Part shown: positions 32,584-47,614 of the stretch, in pieces | Layout of the letters: every line of letters starts with the position of its first letter | How positions within the stretch are numbered: the stretch's first letter is position 1 | Source of the DNA: Actinomycetospora chiangmaiensis DSM 45062 | Lineage (GTDB): Bacteria; Actinomycetota; Actinomycetes; Mycobacteriales; Pseudonocardiaceae | Length of the DNA stretch: 64,000 nucleotides | Direction: 5' to 3' | Assembly: GCF_000379625.1 (NCBI RefSeq) | Contig: NZ_KB903243.1 | Location: forward strand, 62,105 to 126,104 | Position numbers and translations under genes: made by a program | Notes under the pieces: model-generated | Seen by the model: only the letters and a program-made list of their open reading frames with translations | What the model was told of the DNA's origin: nothing | Databases searched by the model: none

Positions 32584-33030
32584 GTGGGCGGGACGAGGGA
32601 GCTCGACGGGTCGGCCGTGCGGACCGCCCGCGCCGTGCGGGTCACGGTGGGCCGGCTGCGCCGCCGGATGCGCGAGCACTACGACCGGGCGGAGCTCACC
32701 GCCTCGCAGACCGCCGTCCTCGGACGCCTGGAGCGCGACGGCCCGGCCACCGCGAGCGAGCTCGCCGCCGCCGAGGACGTACGGCAGCAGTCGATGGCGA
32801 TGACGGTGGCCGCCCTGGTAGAGCGTGGGTTCGCGCGGCGGGACCCCGACCCGCACGACGGGCGCCGCCAGGTCGTCTCCGCCACCCCGTCGGGCCGGGA
32901 CCTCCTCGCGAGCGCCCGCAGCGCCGGCGAGGGCTGGCTCGCGGGCGCGCTGCAGGAGCAGCTCTCGGCGGCCGAGCAGCGCACCGTGCGGGAGGCGATG
33001 GCCCTGCTCGACCGCGTGACCGGGGCCTGA
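32584..33030 (+). CDS. MarR-family transcriptional regulator
   Basis: 148 residues. Winged-helix core: LTASQTAVLGRLERDGPATA then ELAAAEDVRQQSMAMTVAAL and the wing DPDPHDGRRQVVSATPSG. GTG at 32584 chosen; a GTG at 32617 would shorten the N-terminus. It lies 59 bp upstream of the P450 gene on the same strand and probably controls it. The ligand is unknown. Confidence 0.87.
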   Translation: MGGTRELDGSAVRTARAVRVTVGRLRRRMREHYDRAELTASQTAVLGRLERDGPATASELAAAEDVRQQSMAMTVAALVERGFARRDPDPHDGRRQVVSATPSGRDLLASARSAGEGWLAGALQEQLSAAEQRTVREAMALLDRVTGA

Positions 33031-33089
33031 GTTTCCGCTCCGCGGCAACGTGGTGTCCTGCGTCACCCCCGGCCGATCACGATGCGGGG

Positions 33090-34268
33090 GTGACAGCCGT
33101 CCGTGACATCCCGGTCAGCGACGTCGACCTCTTCGGCGACGAGGCCCGGATCGACCCCTATCCCCTCTACCGCGAGCTCCGCGACGCGGGACCTGTCGTC
33201 GAGATGGCCCGCCACGGGCACTACGCGCTCCCCCGCTACGCGGACGTGCGTGCTGCGCTCATGGACTGGCGCACGTTCTCCTCGGCGAAGTCGGTCTTCG
33301 TCGACGAGGAGACGAACCGGAACCTCGAGGGCATCACGCTGTGCTCCGACCCGCCGGACCACACGATGATGCGCTCGGTGCTCGGCCGGCCCCTGCGGCC
33401 CGACCGCATGCGCGAGATCACGCCGACGATCTCCGAGGAGGCCGACCGCGTCGTCGACCGCGTCGTCACGGCCGGGCGCTTCGACGCCGTCACCGAGCTC
33501 GCCGAGCACCTGCCGATGGCCGTCGTGTCCACGCTCGTGGGTCTCGGCGAGGAGTACCGCGGCAAGATGCTGGAGTGGGCGGCCGCGATCTGGGACGTCC
33601 AGGGGCCCCGCAACCAACGGTTCCTCGACGCCGGGCCGGCGGTCGGCGAGTTCCTGTCGTTCGCCCAGAACGACGCCGTGCCGGGACGCATCGACCCGAA
33701 CGGCTGGGCCGCGCACCTCTACGAGGCGGCCGACCGCGGCGAGATGCCGCGCGAGAAGTGCCCGGTGATGATGCTCGACTACGTGACGCCGAGCCTCGAC
33801 ACCACGATCCTCGGCATCGCCTCGATGATCGCGCTGTTCGCCGACCACCCCGACCAGTGGGAGCTGCTGCGCTCCGACCGGGCGCTGATCCCGCACGCGA
33901 TCAACGAGGCGTTGCGGATCGAGACGCCGGTACCGCAGTTCACCCGGGTGCTCACCGAGGACCACGAGATCGACGGGGTGGCCCTCCCCGCCGGCAGCCG
34001 GGTCGCCCTGCTCTACGGCTCGGCCAACCGCGACGAGCGCAAGTACCCCGACCCCGACCGCTTCGACATCACCCGCAAGCCCTCGGACCACCTCGCCTTC
34101 GGCCGCGGCGAGCACGTCTGCGTCGGGATGCACCTCGCCCGGCTCGAGATGTCGTCGCTGCTCGAGCGCCTCGCCGACCGCGTGTCCCGCTTCGAGGCCG
34201 TCTCCCGCACGCCCATGATCAACAACGGGCTGCGGGGCTACGAGCACCTGGAGGTCACGGTCTCCTGA
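33090..34268 (+). CDS. Cytochrome P450
   Basis: 392 residues. The heme-ligand loop FGRGEHVCVGMHLAR has Cys344; the ExxR helix is NEALRIETP; the I-helix oxygen-activation motif is TPSLDTT rather than the usual AGxDTT. Class I bacterial P450s use a ferredoxin and reductase, neither of which is nearby. The neighbouring MarR regulator and a flavin monooxygenase suggest a xenobiotic or natural-product oxidation role, but the substrate is unknown. GTG start. Confidence 0.93.
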   Translation: MTAVRDIPVSDVDLFGDEARIDPYPLYRELRDAGPVVEMARHGHYALPRYADVRAALMDWRTFSSAKSVFVDEETNRNLEGITLCSDPPDHTMMRSVLGRPLRPDRMREITPTISEEADRVVDRVVTAGRFDAVTELAEHLPMAVVSTLVGLGEEYRGKMLEWAAAIWDVQGPRNQRFLDAGPAVGEFLSFAQNDAVPGRIDPNGWAAHLYEAADRGEMPREKCPVMMLDYVTPSLDTTILGIASMIALFADHPDQWELLRSDRALIPHAINEALRIETPVPQFTRVLTEDHEIDGVALPAGSRVALLYGSANRDERKYPDPDRFDITRKPSDHLAFGRGEHVCVGMHLARLEMSSLLERLADRVSRFEAVSRTPMINNGLRGYEHLEVTVS

Positions 34269-34272
34269 GCGG

Positions 34273-35052
34273 TCAGGGCCGCCGCCGCATCCGGTCGATC
34301 GCCCGGAGGTCCCGGGGCGTGAGCCGCACGTGGGCCACGCCGAGGTTCTCGGCCAGCCGCGCCGCGGACGTCGTCTTCGGGAACGCGATCAGGCCGCGGT
34401 CCAGGTGCCAGCGCAGCAGCACCTGGGCCGGGGTCGCGCCGACGCGGTCGGCCACCCGCCGCGCCGTCGGGTGCGTCGTCAGGCGCCCCTCGCGCAACGG
34501 CCCCCACGCCTCCGTCGCGATCCCGTGGCGGCGGTGGAACGCCTGCATCGCCCGGTGCGGCGTCCGCGGGTTGGCGCGAATTTGGTGCACCGCGGGCACC
34601 ACGCCGGTGGCCTCGATCAGCACCCGCACCCCCCGCCGGGAGAAGTTCGAGACCCCGATCGAGCGCGCAGACCCGGCGTCGCGCAGGTCGATCAGCGTCC
34701 GCCAGGTCGCGACGTCCCGGTCGCCGGGCCGGTGGATCAGGAACAGGTCGACGTGGTCGGTCCCGAGCCGCTCGAGGCTCTCCGCCAGCGCCGCCCGCGG
34801 GTCGCCGTGCCGGCCGTCGTCGAGCTTCGTCGTGATCCAGACGTCCTCGCGCGGGACGCCGGACTCGCGCAACCCCTGCCCGACGCCCGCCTCGTTGCCG
34901 TAGCCCTGCGCCGTGTCCACGTGGCGGTAGCCCAGCTCGAGGGCCGTCCGGACCACGCGGGCCGTGTCCGCGGGCGGGACGTGGTAGACGCCGAGCCCGA
35001 ACCGCGGGACCGACCGGCCGTCGTTCAGTGTCGTGAGCGGGATGCCATCCAT
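34273..35052 (-). CDS. Aldo/keto reductase
   Basis: 259 residues, TIM barrel AKR. Catalytic tetrad: Asp (RHVDTAQGYGNE), Tyr of the same motif, Lys in WITTKL and His in FLIHRP. IGVSNFS and the C-terminal nucleotide site IAFPKTTS..RLAENL are typical of AKR5/2,5-diketo-gluconate-reductase-like enzymes, using NADPH on small carbonyls. Convergent to the P450 gene, 4 bp apart; divergent from the flavoprotein gene with 9 bp between start codons, so promoters must overlap the coding regions. Confidence 0.92.
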   Translation of the reverse strand: MDGIPLTTLNDGRSVPRFGLGVYHVPPADTARVVRTALELGYRHVDTAQGYGNEAGVGQGLRESGVPREDVWITTKLDDGRHGDPRAALAESLERLGTDHVDLFLIHRPGDRDVATWRTLIDLRDAGSARSIGVSNFSRRGVRVLIEATGVVPAVHQIRANPRTPHRAMQAFHRRHGIATEAWGPLREGRLTTHPTARRVADRVGATPAQVLLRWHLDRGLIAFPKTTSAARLAENLGVAHVRLTPRDLRAIDRMRRRP

Positions 35053-35061
35053 CAGACTCCG

Positions 35062-36120
35062 ATGATGGACCTCGACGTGGCCGTCGTCGGCGCCGGCTTC
35101 TCCGGCCTGCTCGCCCTGCACCTGCTGCGCGAGCAGGGGCTGCGGGCGCACGCGTTCGACGCGGCGGGCGACGTCGGCGGCACCTGGTGGTGGCACGCCT
35201 ATCCCGGCTCGCACCTGGACACCTCCTGCGAGCACTACCAGTACCGGTGCTCCGAGCAGCTCGTCCGCGACTGGGGCTGGAGCGAGCGCTACCCGGCCGG
35301 CTACGAGGTGCAGCGCTGGTTCCGCTTCGTCGCCGACCGGCTCGACCTGCGGCGCTCGGTCTCGCTGGGCACACGGGTCCTCTCCGCCGTTCCCGACGAC
35401 GGGGGGTGGCGGCTGGACACCGCACCCGGCGGTCCGGTCCGGGCGCGGCACGTCGTCGCCTGCCCCGGCCGGCTCCCGGTGGAACCGGAGCTCGACCCCG
35501 GCGGCTTCGGCGGCCTCGTCGTGCGGACCGCGGACTGGCGCGAGGACCGCCACGACCTCACCGGACGACGGGTCGGGATCCTCGGCACGACGCCCGCCAC
35601 CGTGCAGCTGGTGCCGTGGATCGTCGACCGGGTCGCCCGGCTCGTGGTGGTCGACGACGGCCCGGTCGACGTCGTGCGGCGGGTCAACCCGGTCTACGGC
35701 TGGCAGGAACGGGAGGACTACCGGTCGGGGTTCCCGGGGCGCGGAGAGCCGGCGCCCACCGTGGCCGACCGCGCCGCCATGCGCGCCCGGACGGACGACC
35801 CGCGGCTCGTCCCCGACGGCGGGCCCGGGGCGGTGCTGCTCGACGACGGCTACCTCGAGGCGTTCGCACGTGAGCACGTGTCGCTCGTGCAGGACGCCCG
35901 CGTGACCCGCATCGGGCTCGAGGCGGACGGCGTCGACCACCCCCTCGACGTCCTCGTCGTGCCCGACGCGTTCGACGCCGGTCCGCCCGCCCTGCACGGC
36001 ATCGCCGACGGGCCCGGCCGCCACGTCGTGGTCGCCCGGCCCGGGCACACCCCGTGCGTGGACCTGCAGGACCAGGTCGAGGCCGTCGTCGCGACGATCG
36101 TGGGGAGCGTGGTCCGATGA
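35062..36120 (+). CDS. Short FAD-dependent, Baeyer-Villiger-like monooxygenase
   Basis: 352 residues. FAD motif VAVVGAGFSGLLAL, then GGTWWWHAYPGSHLD, the flavin/NADPH stretch conserved in BVMOs (usually GGTWYWNRYPGxRxD). The BVMO fingerprint FxGxxxHxxxW appears as FGGLVVRTADW, with Arg for His. A second Rossmann motif is VGILGTTPATVQLVPWI. The protein is some 150 residues shorter than normal BVMOs. It may be a reduced-function homologue. Stop overlaps TrmO start (ATGA). Confidence 0.8.
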   Translation: MMDLDVAVVGAGFSGLLALHLLREQGLRAHAFDAAGDVGGTWWWHAYPGSHLDTSCEHYQYRCSEQLVRDWGWSERYPAGYEVQRWFRFVADRLDLRRSVSLGTRVLSAVPDDGGWRLDTAPGGPVRARHVVACPGRLPVEPELDPGGFGGLVVRTADWREDRHDLTGRRVGILGTTPATVQLVPWIVDRVARLVVVDDGPVDVVRRVNPVYGWQEREDYRSGFPGRGEPAPTVADRAAMRARTDDPRLVPDGGPGAVLLDDGYLEAFAREHVSLVQDARVTRIGLEADGVDHPLDVLVVPDAFDAGPPALHGIADGPGRHVVVARPGHTPCVDLQDQVEAVVATIVGSVVR

Positions 36121-36527
36121 CGTTCGAGGTCCGCCCGATCGGCCACGTCGAGTCCGCCCTCACCGACCGGGGTGCCGCCCCGAAGCAGGCCGACGAGGGC
36201 GCCCCGGACGCCTGGCTCGTGCTCGACCCCGCGCTCGCCCCGGCCGCGGCCGACCTCGCCGCCGGGGACGAGCTCGTCGTCGTGACCTGGCTGCACGAGG
36301 CGGACCGGGGCGTGCTCGTGGTCCACCCGCGCGGCGACCCGGCGCGGCCACCGACCGGCGTGTTCAGCACCCGCTCGCCCGCGCGCCCCAACCCGGTGGG
36401 CCTGCACACCGTGCGGGTACTCGGCCGGGACGGCACACGGATCCACGTCGACGCCCTCGAGGCCGTCGACGGCACCCCGCTGATCGACCTCAAGCGTGCC
36501 CTCGCCCCCCGATCCGAGGAGAGATGA
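36117..36527 (+). CDS. TrmO (TsaA/UPF0066) tRNA t6A37 methyltransferase-like protein
   Basis: 136 residues. PIGHVES at the N-terminus and the SAM-binding/catalytic segment GVFSTRSPARPNPVGLHTV are the UPF0066 signatures. E. coli TrmO methylates N6-threonylcarbamoyladenosine at tRNA position 37. This short form lacks the C-terminal domain of the E. coli enzyme, as do many homologues. Coupled to the flavoprotein gene by ATGA and 1 bp before the MOSC gene, so the three form one transcript. Confidence 0.88.
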   Translation: MTFEVRPIGHVESALTDRGAAPKQADEGAPDAWLVLDPALAPAAADLAAGDELVVVTWLHEADRGVLVVHPRGDPARPPTGVFSTRSPARPNPVGLHTVRVLGRDGTRIHVDALEAVDGTPLIDLKRALAPRSEER

Positions 36528-36528
36528 C

Positions 36529-37323
36529 GTGCAGGTCGCGACCCTGACCCGGTACCCCGTGAAGTCCATGCTCGGCCAGCAGGTCGAACACGCGGTCGTC
36601 GGCGCCACCGGCCTGGAGAGCGACCGGTGGCGGGCCCTGCTCGACCCGTCGACCGGCTACGTCTGCACCGCGAAGCACCCCCGGCTGTGGCGGCGGCTGC
36701 TGCAGTACACCGCGGCCGTGCAGGACGACCGGGTCGTGGTGACGACCCCGGACGGCGAGACGATCGACGCCGAGGACCCGCGCCTCGTCGAGACCCTCAC
36801 GGCCGACCTCGGCCGGGCGGTGGAGCTCCGGGCGCAGCGGCCCGCGGGTTCGTCGGTGGAGCGGCCCGACCCGGAGGAGGTGCTCGCACAGGGCGTCGAG
36901 GCGGAGGTCGAGGCCCCGACCCTCGAGATCGCCCAGGGCACCGAGGGCGACACGTTCGTCGACCACTCGCCGGTGCACCTCATCACGACGGCGACCCTCG
37001 ACCACCTCGGCGTCGAGGCCCTCCGCTACCGCCCGAACCTCGTCATCGCCTCCGACGGCGAGCCGTTCGCCGAGAACGGCTGGCGCGGGCGGGAGCTGCA
37101 CGTCGGGGAGGTGGTGCTCCGCGCGACGCTGCCGACGCCGCGGTGCTCCGTCCCGACGCTCGAGCACGGCGACCTACCCCAGGAGCCGAAGGCCGTCACG
37201 CCGCTGATGCGGGAGAACCGCGTCGACGTGCCCGGCTTCGGGGTGCTGCCGTGCGCCGGGGCGTACGCGGAGGTCGTGCGCGGCGGGACCATCGCGCTCG
37301 GGGACCCGGTGTCCCTCCGCTGA
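36529..37323 (+). CDS. MOSC-domain protein (YcbX/mARC-like)
   Basis: 264 residues. An N-terminal MOSC_N beta-barrel (VATLTRYPVKSMLGQ) and a MOSC core with TPRCSVPT, whose Cys is the expected molybdenum or sulfur ligand, and PNLVIASDGEPFAENGW. Family members bind sulfurated molybdenum cofactor and reduce N-hydroxylated bases. GTG start preceded by a GAGGAG site, 1 bp after the TrmO stop. Followed by a terminator and then a family A palindrome. Confidence 0.88.
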   Translation: MQVATLTRYPVKSMLGQQVEHAVVGATGLESDRWRALLDPSTGYVCTAKHPRLWRRLLQYTAAVQDDRVVVTTPDGETIDAEDPRLVETLTADLGRAVELRAQRPAGSSVERPDPEEVLAQGVEAEVEAPTLEIAQGTEGDTFVDHSPVHLITTATLDHLGVEALRYRPNLVIASDGEPFAENGWRGRELHVGEVVLRATLPTPRCSVPTLEHGDLPQEPKAVTPLMRENRVDVPGFGVLPCAGAYAEVVRGGTIALGDPVSLR

Positions 37324-37342
37324 GTCCGGTCCGGGGACGACG

Positions 37343-37385
37343 ACGGCCCGGGCCGGCTGCTCGTGGAGCAGCCGACCCGGGCCGT
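37343..37385 (+). terminator. Stem-loop after the MOSC gene
   Basis: 20-base arms (37343-37362 and 37366-37385) with one mismatch, around a 3-base loop, 20 bp after the MOSC stop. Lies just before the family A palindrome and the convergent katG gene. Confidence 0.7.
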
Positions 37386-37396
37386 GTGCTTCGCAG

Positions 37397-37436
37397 GTGA
37401 GCACTCAGTGGGGCTATAGCCCCACTGAGTGCTCAC
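37397..37436. repeat. Intergenic palindrome, family A copy 2
   Basis: A 40-bp perfect palindrome with no loop, sharing the TGAGCACTCAGTGGG arm with 22931-22976. It lies between the convergent MOSC and katG genes, 12 bp before the katG stop, and may act as the katG terminator as well as a genome-wide repeat element. Confidence 0.88.
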
Positions 37437-37447
37437 ATGAGCGGAGC

Positions 37448-43785
<6,338 letters not shown>

Positions 43786-43934
43786 ACCGCCCGTCACGGC
43801 AGAAGGCGGCGCCCAAGACCTCGCGGGCTGACCTCTCCCGTCGTCACGAGGACTTCGAGTCGGTCTCGCCGCAGGTCGGCGAGATCGACCAGGAGGCCTT
43901 CGACGCACTGCTGCAGGAGGACCCGGGCGCGGCG

Positions 43935-44687
43935 ATGGAGCTCGTCGTCGACATGACGAAGGCGACCGACGAGACGCTGCGGGAGAAGGCACGCCGACTG
44001 GCGGGCACGATCCTGCTGGAACGCTCGAAGGTCGGTCCGTCGCGGGCCCGGGGCTCCTCCAAGCTCCGGCTCCGCCCGGCCGACCGGGGCGGGGACCTCG
44101 ACGTCGACGCGTCGATGGAGGCCCTCATGGAGGCCCGGGCGGCGAACCTGCCGCCCCACCTCGAGGACCTCCACGCCGTCGACTGGGCGCAGCCGGGCAT
44201 CGCGCTCTGCCTGCTCGTCGACACCTCGGGGTCGATGACCGGCGGCCGGCTCGCGGCCGCCGCCCTCACGGCGGCCGCGTGCTCGTGGCGGGCGCCGGAG
44301 GAGTTCGCCGTCGTGTCGTTCGAGCGGGAGGCCACGGTGCGGCGTGGGCTGCACCAGCCGATGCCCTCCGAGACGCTCGTCGACCAGCTCCTGGCCCTGC
44401 GCGGGCACGGGGTGACGGGGCTGTCGGCCGCGATGCGGTCGGCGGCCGACCAGCTCGTGGGAGCGCGATCCTCACGGCGGGTCACGGTGCTGCTCTCGGA
44501 CTGCCGCTCGACCGACGACAAGGACCCGGTGCCCCTCGCTGCGTCCCTGGACGAGCTGCTCATCCTCGCCCCGGCCGACGACTCCTCCGACGCCGTCGCC
44601 CTGGCCGAGGCGGTGGGCGCCCGGGTGGAGACGATGACCGACGCCTCGGAGGCCCCGGCGGCGTTGGCGCGGTTGCTGGACGCGTAG
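43935..44687 (+). CDS. von Willebrand factor A domain protein (MoxR partner), N-terminus uncertain
   Basis: At least 250 residues. A helical N-terminal part precedes the vWA domain with MIDAS motif LLVDTSGSMTGG, Thr in GVTGLSAAM and Asp in VLLSDCRSTDD. Coding bias in the same frame continues upstream to about 43737, but no ATG, GTG or TTG is available there. Removing one G from the G6 run at 43743-43748 would join this frame to the ATGATG at 43733 and give a normal MoxR-overlapping start. So the true gene is probably longer (about 317 residues) and either frameshifted or misassembled. Ends inside a large palindrome. Confidence 0.8.
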   Translation: MELVVDMTKATDETLREKARRLAGTILLERSKVGPSRARGSSKLRLRPADRGGDLDVDASMEALMEARAANLPPHLEDLHAVDWAQPGIALCLLVDTSGSMTGGRLAAAALTAAACSWRAPEEFAVVSFEREATVRRGLHQPMPSETLVDQLLALRGHGVTGLSAAMRSAADQLVGARSSRRVTVLLSDCRSTDDKDPVPLAASLDELLILAPADDSSDAVALAEAVGARVETMTDASEAPAALARLLDA

Positions 44688-44761
44688 GTGCGCTCCGCGC
44701 CTGTGAGCAGTTTTCCGTGTCTGGACACGGATCACTGCTCACAGGCGCGGAGCGCACCTAC
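44684..44761. repeat. 38-bp-arm palindrome containing both convergent stop codons
   Basis: Arms 44684-44721 and 44724-44761 match at 36 of 38 positions around a 2-base loop. The vWA gene stops with TAG at 44685-44687, and the carrier-protein gene with TAG at 44760-44758; both lie in the outer ends of the arms. It could be a bidirectional terminator or a protein-binding/repeat element. Confidence 0.88.
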
Positions 44762-45018
44762 GCCGGCTCGGCGCCCATCTCGAGGAGGAGGTCGGTCATC
44801 GACGCGACGGACCGGAACCGCTCGATGTCGAAGTCGTCGAGCGGCAGCTGCACCCCGAAGGTCTCCTCCAGCGCCACGATCAGCGTGACGAGCGCCAGCG
44901 AGTCGATGAGGCCCGCCTCGAGGAGGTCCTCGTCGACGGAGGGCACGTCGATCCCGGCGCGGTCGCTGACCACGTCCGCCACCTGGGCACGGAGTGCGGC
45001 CGTGGTCTCGGTCAACAT
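44758..45018 (-). CDS. Acyl/peptidyl carrier protein
   Basis: 86 residues. A four-helix carrier protein with the phosphopantetheine site EAGLIDSLALVTL (Ser40). A preceding helix and DFDIERFRSVASM after it fit PCP/ACP folds. Its ATG overlaps the stop of the adenylation gene (ATGA, 45015-45018), so it is the natural partner of that enzyme. Last gene of the leftward biosynthetic run; ends in the palindrome. Confidence 0.9.
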   Translation of the reverse strand: MLTETTAALRAQVADVVSDRAGIDVPSVDEDLLEAGLIDSLALVTLIVALEETFGVQLPLDDFDIERFRSVASMTDLLLEMGAEPA

Positions 45019-46598
45019 CACTCGCTCTCCTTCGGGGCCGGCCGGAAGCGCTCGCGCAGCACCGGTCGGTCGATCTTGCCGTTGACGTTCTTGGGCAGCT
45101 CGTCGAGCACGAGCCACTTCGCGGGGACCATGTAGCGCGGCACCAGCGCGCCCACGGCACGCCGCATGTCGTTCACGGGCAGGGATGCGCCCTCGGCCAC
45201 CGAGTACGCGCAGCAGATCGTGGTGCCCTCGAAGCCGCCGAGGTCGACGCCGACCACCGCGCACTCCTTCACCCCGGACACGGTGTTGACCGCGGTCTCG
45301 ACCTCGCCCAGCTCGATCCGGTACCCGCGCGACTTGATCTGCGAGTCGGTCCGGCCGAGGAAGTGCACGACGCCGTCGTCGTCCGTGCGGGCCAGGTCGC
45401 CGGTCCGGTAGATGCGCTCGCCGTCGGGGCCGGTGACGAAGGCGGCGTCCGTCTTCTCCTGGTCCCGCCAGTAACCGGGCGACAGCCCGACCCCGCCGAT
45501 GTACAGCTCGCCGATGCCACCCACCGGGGCCGGGGCGCCCTCGTCCAGCACGAGCAGCGACTCCCCCGCGCACGGCACTCCGATTGGCACCGGCACCGAC
45601 TCGTCGGCGGGGACCGCGGGCACGTCGTAGTACGACGACGCGATCGTCGCCTCGGTCGGCCCGTAGAGGTTGGTGAACCGCACGTGCGGCAGCTTCCGCA
45701 TCCAGTGCGCGAGGATCGGGGTCGGCAGCACCTCGCCGCACCAGAGCAGTCGCTCCAGCGCCGGGAAGTCGTGCTCGGCGACCGCGTCGAACCGCGCGAG
45801 GTAGGTCAGCACCGACGGCACCGAGAACCACTGCGTCAGCTCGCGGTCGCGGATGAACGCGGCGGTCTTCCGCGCGTCGAGGCCCAGCGACGCCGGCACG
45901 AGGTGCAGCTCCGCGCCCGCCGCGAGCGTCGCGTAGATGTCGAACGTCGACAGGTCGAAGTGCAGCGGCGGGTGCCCGGAGATCCGGTCGCCGGGCTTCG
46001 TCCCGAAGTGCCCGAGGGCCCAGTCGACGAACGCCGACACCATGTCGTGCGTGATCATCACGCCCTTCGGGATCCCGGTGGATCCCGAGGTGAAGAGCAG
46101 GTGCGCGAGGGCGTCCTTCCCGACGCCGGGTCGGGTCGGCTCCAGCGCGGCGACCTCGTCCCGGGAGAAGGCGCTCGTGAAGCGCTCCCCGGTGAGCGGC
46201 GCCTCCAGGGACCCGACCATGAGGTCTGTCAGACCCTCGGCGACCAGGCCGTCGACCAGGGTCGTCGCCGTCGCGTCGGCCAGCAGCACCGACGGCTCGG
46301 CCGAGCGGATGATGCGGGCGACGCGGGTGGCGGGACTGGCCGAGTCGACCGGCACGTACACCGCACCGGCCTTCAGCGTCCCGATGAGCGAGGCGATCGT
46401 CCACGGCGTCTTCGCCGCGAGCACGCCGACGCGGTCGCCGGGGGCCACCCCGCGGTCGACGAGCGCGCGGGCGATCCGGTTCGTCGTCGCCTCGAGCTCG
46501 GCGTAGGTCAGCGTCTCGGTCCCGTCCGGGCCGATGAGCGCCGTCGAGCCCGGTGAGCGCTCCGCCGAGGCGGTGAGCAGGTCCTCGAGGCGGGTCAT
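45018..46598 (-). CDS. Stand-alone amino-acid adenylation enzyme (AMP-binding)
   Basis: 526 residues. Core motifs: A3 LFTSGSTGIPKGVMITH, A4 FDLSTFDIYATL, A5 NLYGPTEATI, A7 YRTGDLAR, A8 GRTDSQIKSRGYRIELGE and A10 NGKIDRP. Asp in FDLS is the usual alpha-amino-group contact, so the substrate is probably an amino acid, as in NRPS A domains and DltA. It would load the following carrier protein. The gene overlaps the carrier protein by ATGA and the luciferase-like gene by a similar overlap. Substrate not predicted. Confidence 0.9.
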   Translation of the reverse strand: MTRLEDLLTASAERSPGSTALIGPDGTETLTYAELEATTNRIARALVDRGVAPGDRVGVLAAKTPWTIASLIGTLKAGAVYVPVDSASPATRVARIIRSAEPSVLLADATATTLVDGLVAEGLTDLMVGSLEAPLTGERFTSAFSRDEVAALEPTRPGVGKDALAHLLFTSGSTGIPKGVMITHDMVSAFVDWALGHFGTKPGDRISGHPPLHFDLSTFDIYATLAAGAELHLVPASLGLDARKTAAFIRDRELTQWFSVPSVLTYLARFDAVAEHDFPALERLLWCGEVLPTPILAHWMRKLPHVRFTNLYGPTEATIASSYYDVPAVPADESVPVPIGVPCAGESLLVLDEGAPAPVGGIGELYIGGVGLSPGYWRDQEKTDAAFVTGPDGERIYRTGDLARTDDDGVVHFLGRTDSQIKSRGYRIELGEVETAVNTVSGVKECAVVGVDLGGFEGTTICCAYSVAEGASLPVNDMRRAVGALVPRYMVPAKWLVLDELPKNVNGKIDRPVLRERFRPAPKESE

Positions 46599-47614
46599 CG
46601 GGCGGCGACCCCCGCCCGTCGGAACACCTCGCCGATGTGGTCGAGCTCCTCCGCCGACGGCGGTATGTCCAGCACGAACACGCGGGTGCCCTGGGCCATG
46701 TAGTGGGCGATCGCCGCGGCGACGCGGTCGTAGGACCCGACGAGGTACGGGCAGAAGGTCTGGTAGTTCTGGAACGGGCCGAGCCAGAACGGGTCGGGCT
46801 CCCCCGAGCCGTCGTCGACCACCTCCTGGGCCCGTGCGGCCGCGGAGAGCTGGGCGTGCCACGACGAGTCGCTCGCCCGCATGGCCATCGAGTGGGCGAC
46901 CTGGCCCCGGCGGTCGGTGGGGAAGCGGTCCTCGGCGACCTTCCAGGCGTCCGCGGTGTCCTCGCGCGCGACGATGCCGACCCGGACGCCCCCGCCGTCG
47001 GGGGCCTCCCCGGTCTCGCGACCGAGCGGCTCGGGGTAGCGGATCGGGACGGCACCGATGGCCTCCGCCGCGGCGCGGCCGGCCGGGGACGAGCCGGAGA
47101 TCAGCACCTCCGGCATCAGCTCCGCCGGGAGCGCGGGCGCGAGCCTCAGGTTGTGCACCTGGTGCCAGCGACCCTCGTGCGTGACGGTCTCGCCCCGCAG
47201 CAGCGCCAGGAGGATCTGCGTGTACTCCGTGGTGCGGGCGTAGCGGTCGTCGTGCTCGGTGGGGTCGCCGAGCGCGAGCAGGTCGTTGCGGAACCCGCCC
47301 GCCAGCATGTTCAGGTGCACCGACCGGCCGTGCAGGTGGGCCAGCGAGCTGACCATCGACGCCGCGGTGAACGGGTGCATGTACACGGGCTGGACCGCGA
47401 CCAGCGGCGCGAGCCGCTTGGTGGCCGTGATCGCGTGCTGCGCGACGAGCCACGGGTCGGCGATGCCGTTGTCGGTGTACACCAGCATCCCGGTGCAGCC
47501 CGCGGCCTCGCTCCACCGCGCGACCTCCGCGACCGCCGTCGCGTACTCCCCCGCCGGCACGTCCTTCGACTGCGGGCAGGTGGAGTAGATCTGCACGCCC
47601 CCCACTGCTGTCAC
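46595..47614 (-). CDS. LLM-class flavin-dependent oxidoreductase (luciferase-like)
   Basis: 339 residues, TIM barrel of bacterial luciferase type: GCTGMLVYTDN, VQPVYMHPFTAASMVSSL, NMLAGGFRNDLLALGD and THEGRWHQV. Such FMN- or F420-dependent enzymes often hydroxylate carrier-bound amino acids in NRPS-type pathways or carry out desulfurisation. GTG start overlapping the carbamoyltransferase stop (GTGA); its own stop overlaps the adenylation gene start. So three consecutive overlaps couple four proteins. Confidence 0.88.
   Translation of the reverse strand: MTAVGGVQIYSTCPQSKDVPAGEYATAVAEVARWSEAAGCTGMLVYTDNGIADPWLVAQHAITATKRLAPLVAVQPVYMHPFTAASMVSSLAHLHGRSVHLNMLAGGFRNDLLALGDPTEHDDRYARTTEYTQILLALLRGETVTHEGRWHQVHNLRLAPALPAELMPEVLISGSSPAGRAAAEAIGAVPIRYPEPLGRETGEAPDGGGVRVGIVAREDTADAWKVAEDRFPTDRRGQVAHSMAMRASDSSWHAQLSAAARAQEVVDDGSGEPDPFWLGPFQNYQTFCPYLVGSYDRVAAAIAHYMAQGTRVFVLDIPPSAEELDHIGEVFRRAGVAAR

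Noticed and set aside
33090-36120. P450, aldo/keto reductase and BVMO-like genes as one catabolic operon
   Set aside because: The reductase is on the opposite strand and the flavoprotein is coupled to trmO instead. Proximity alone does not support a single pathway.
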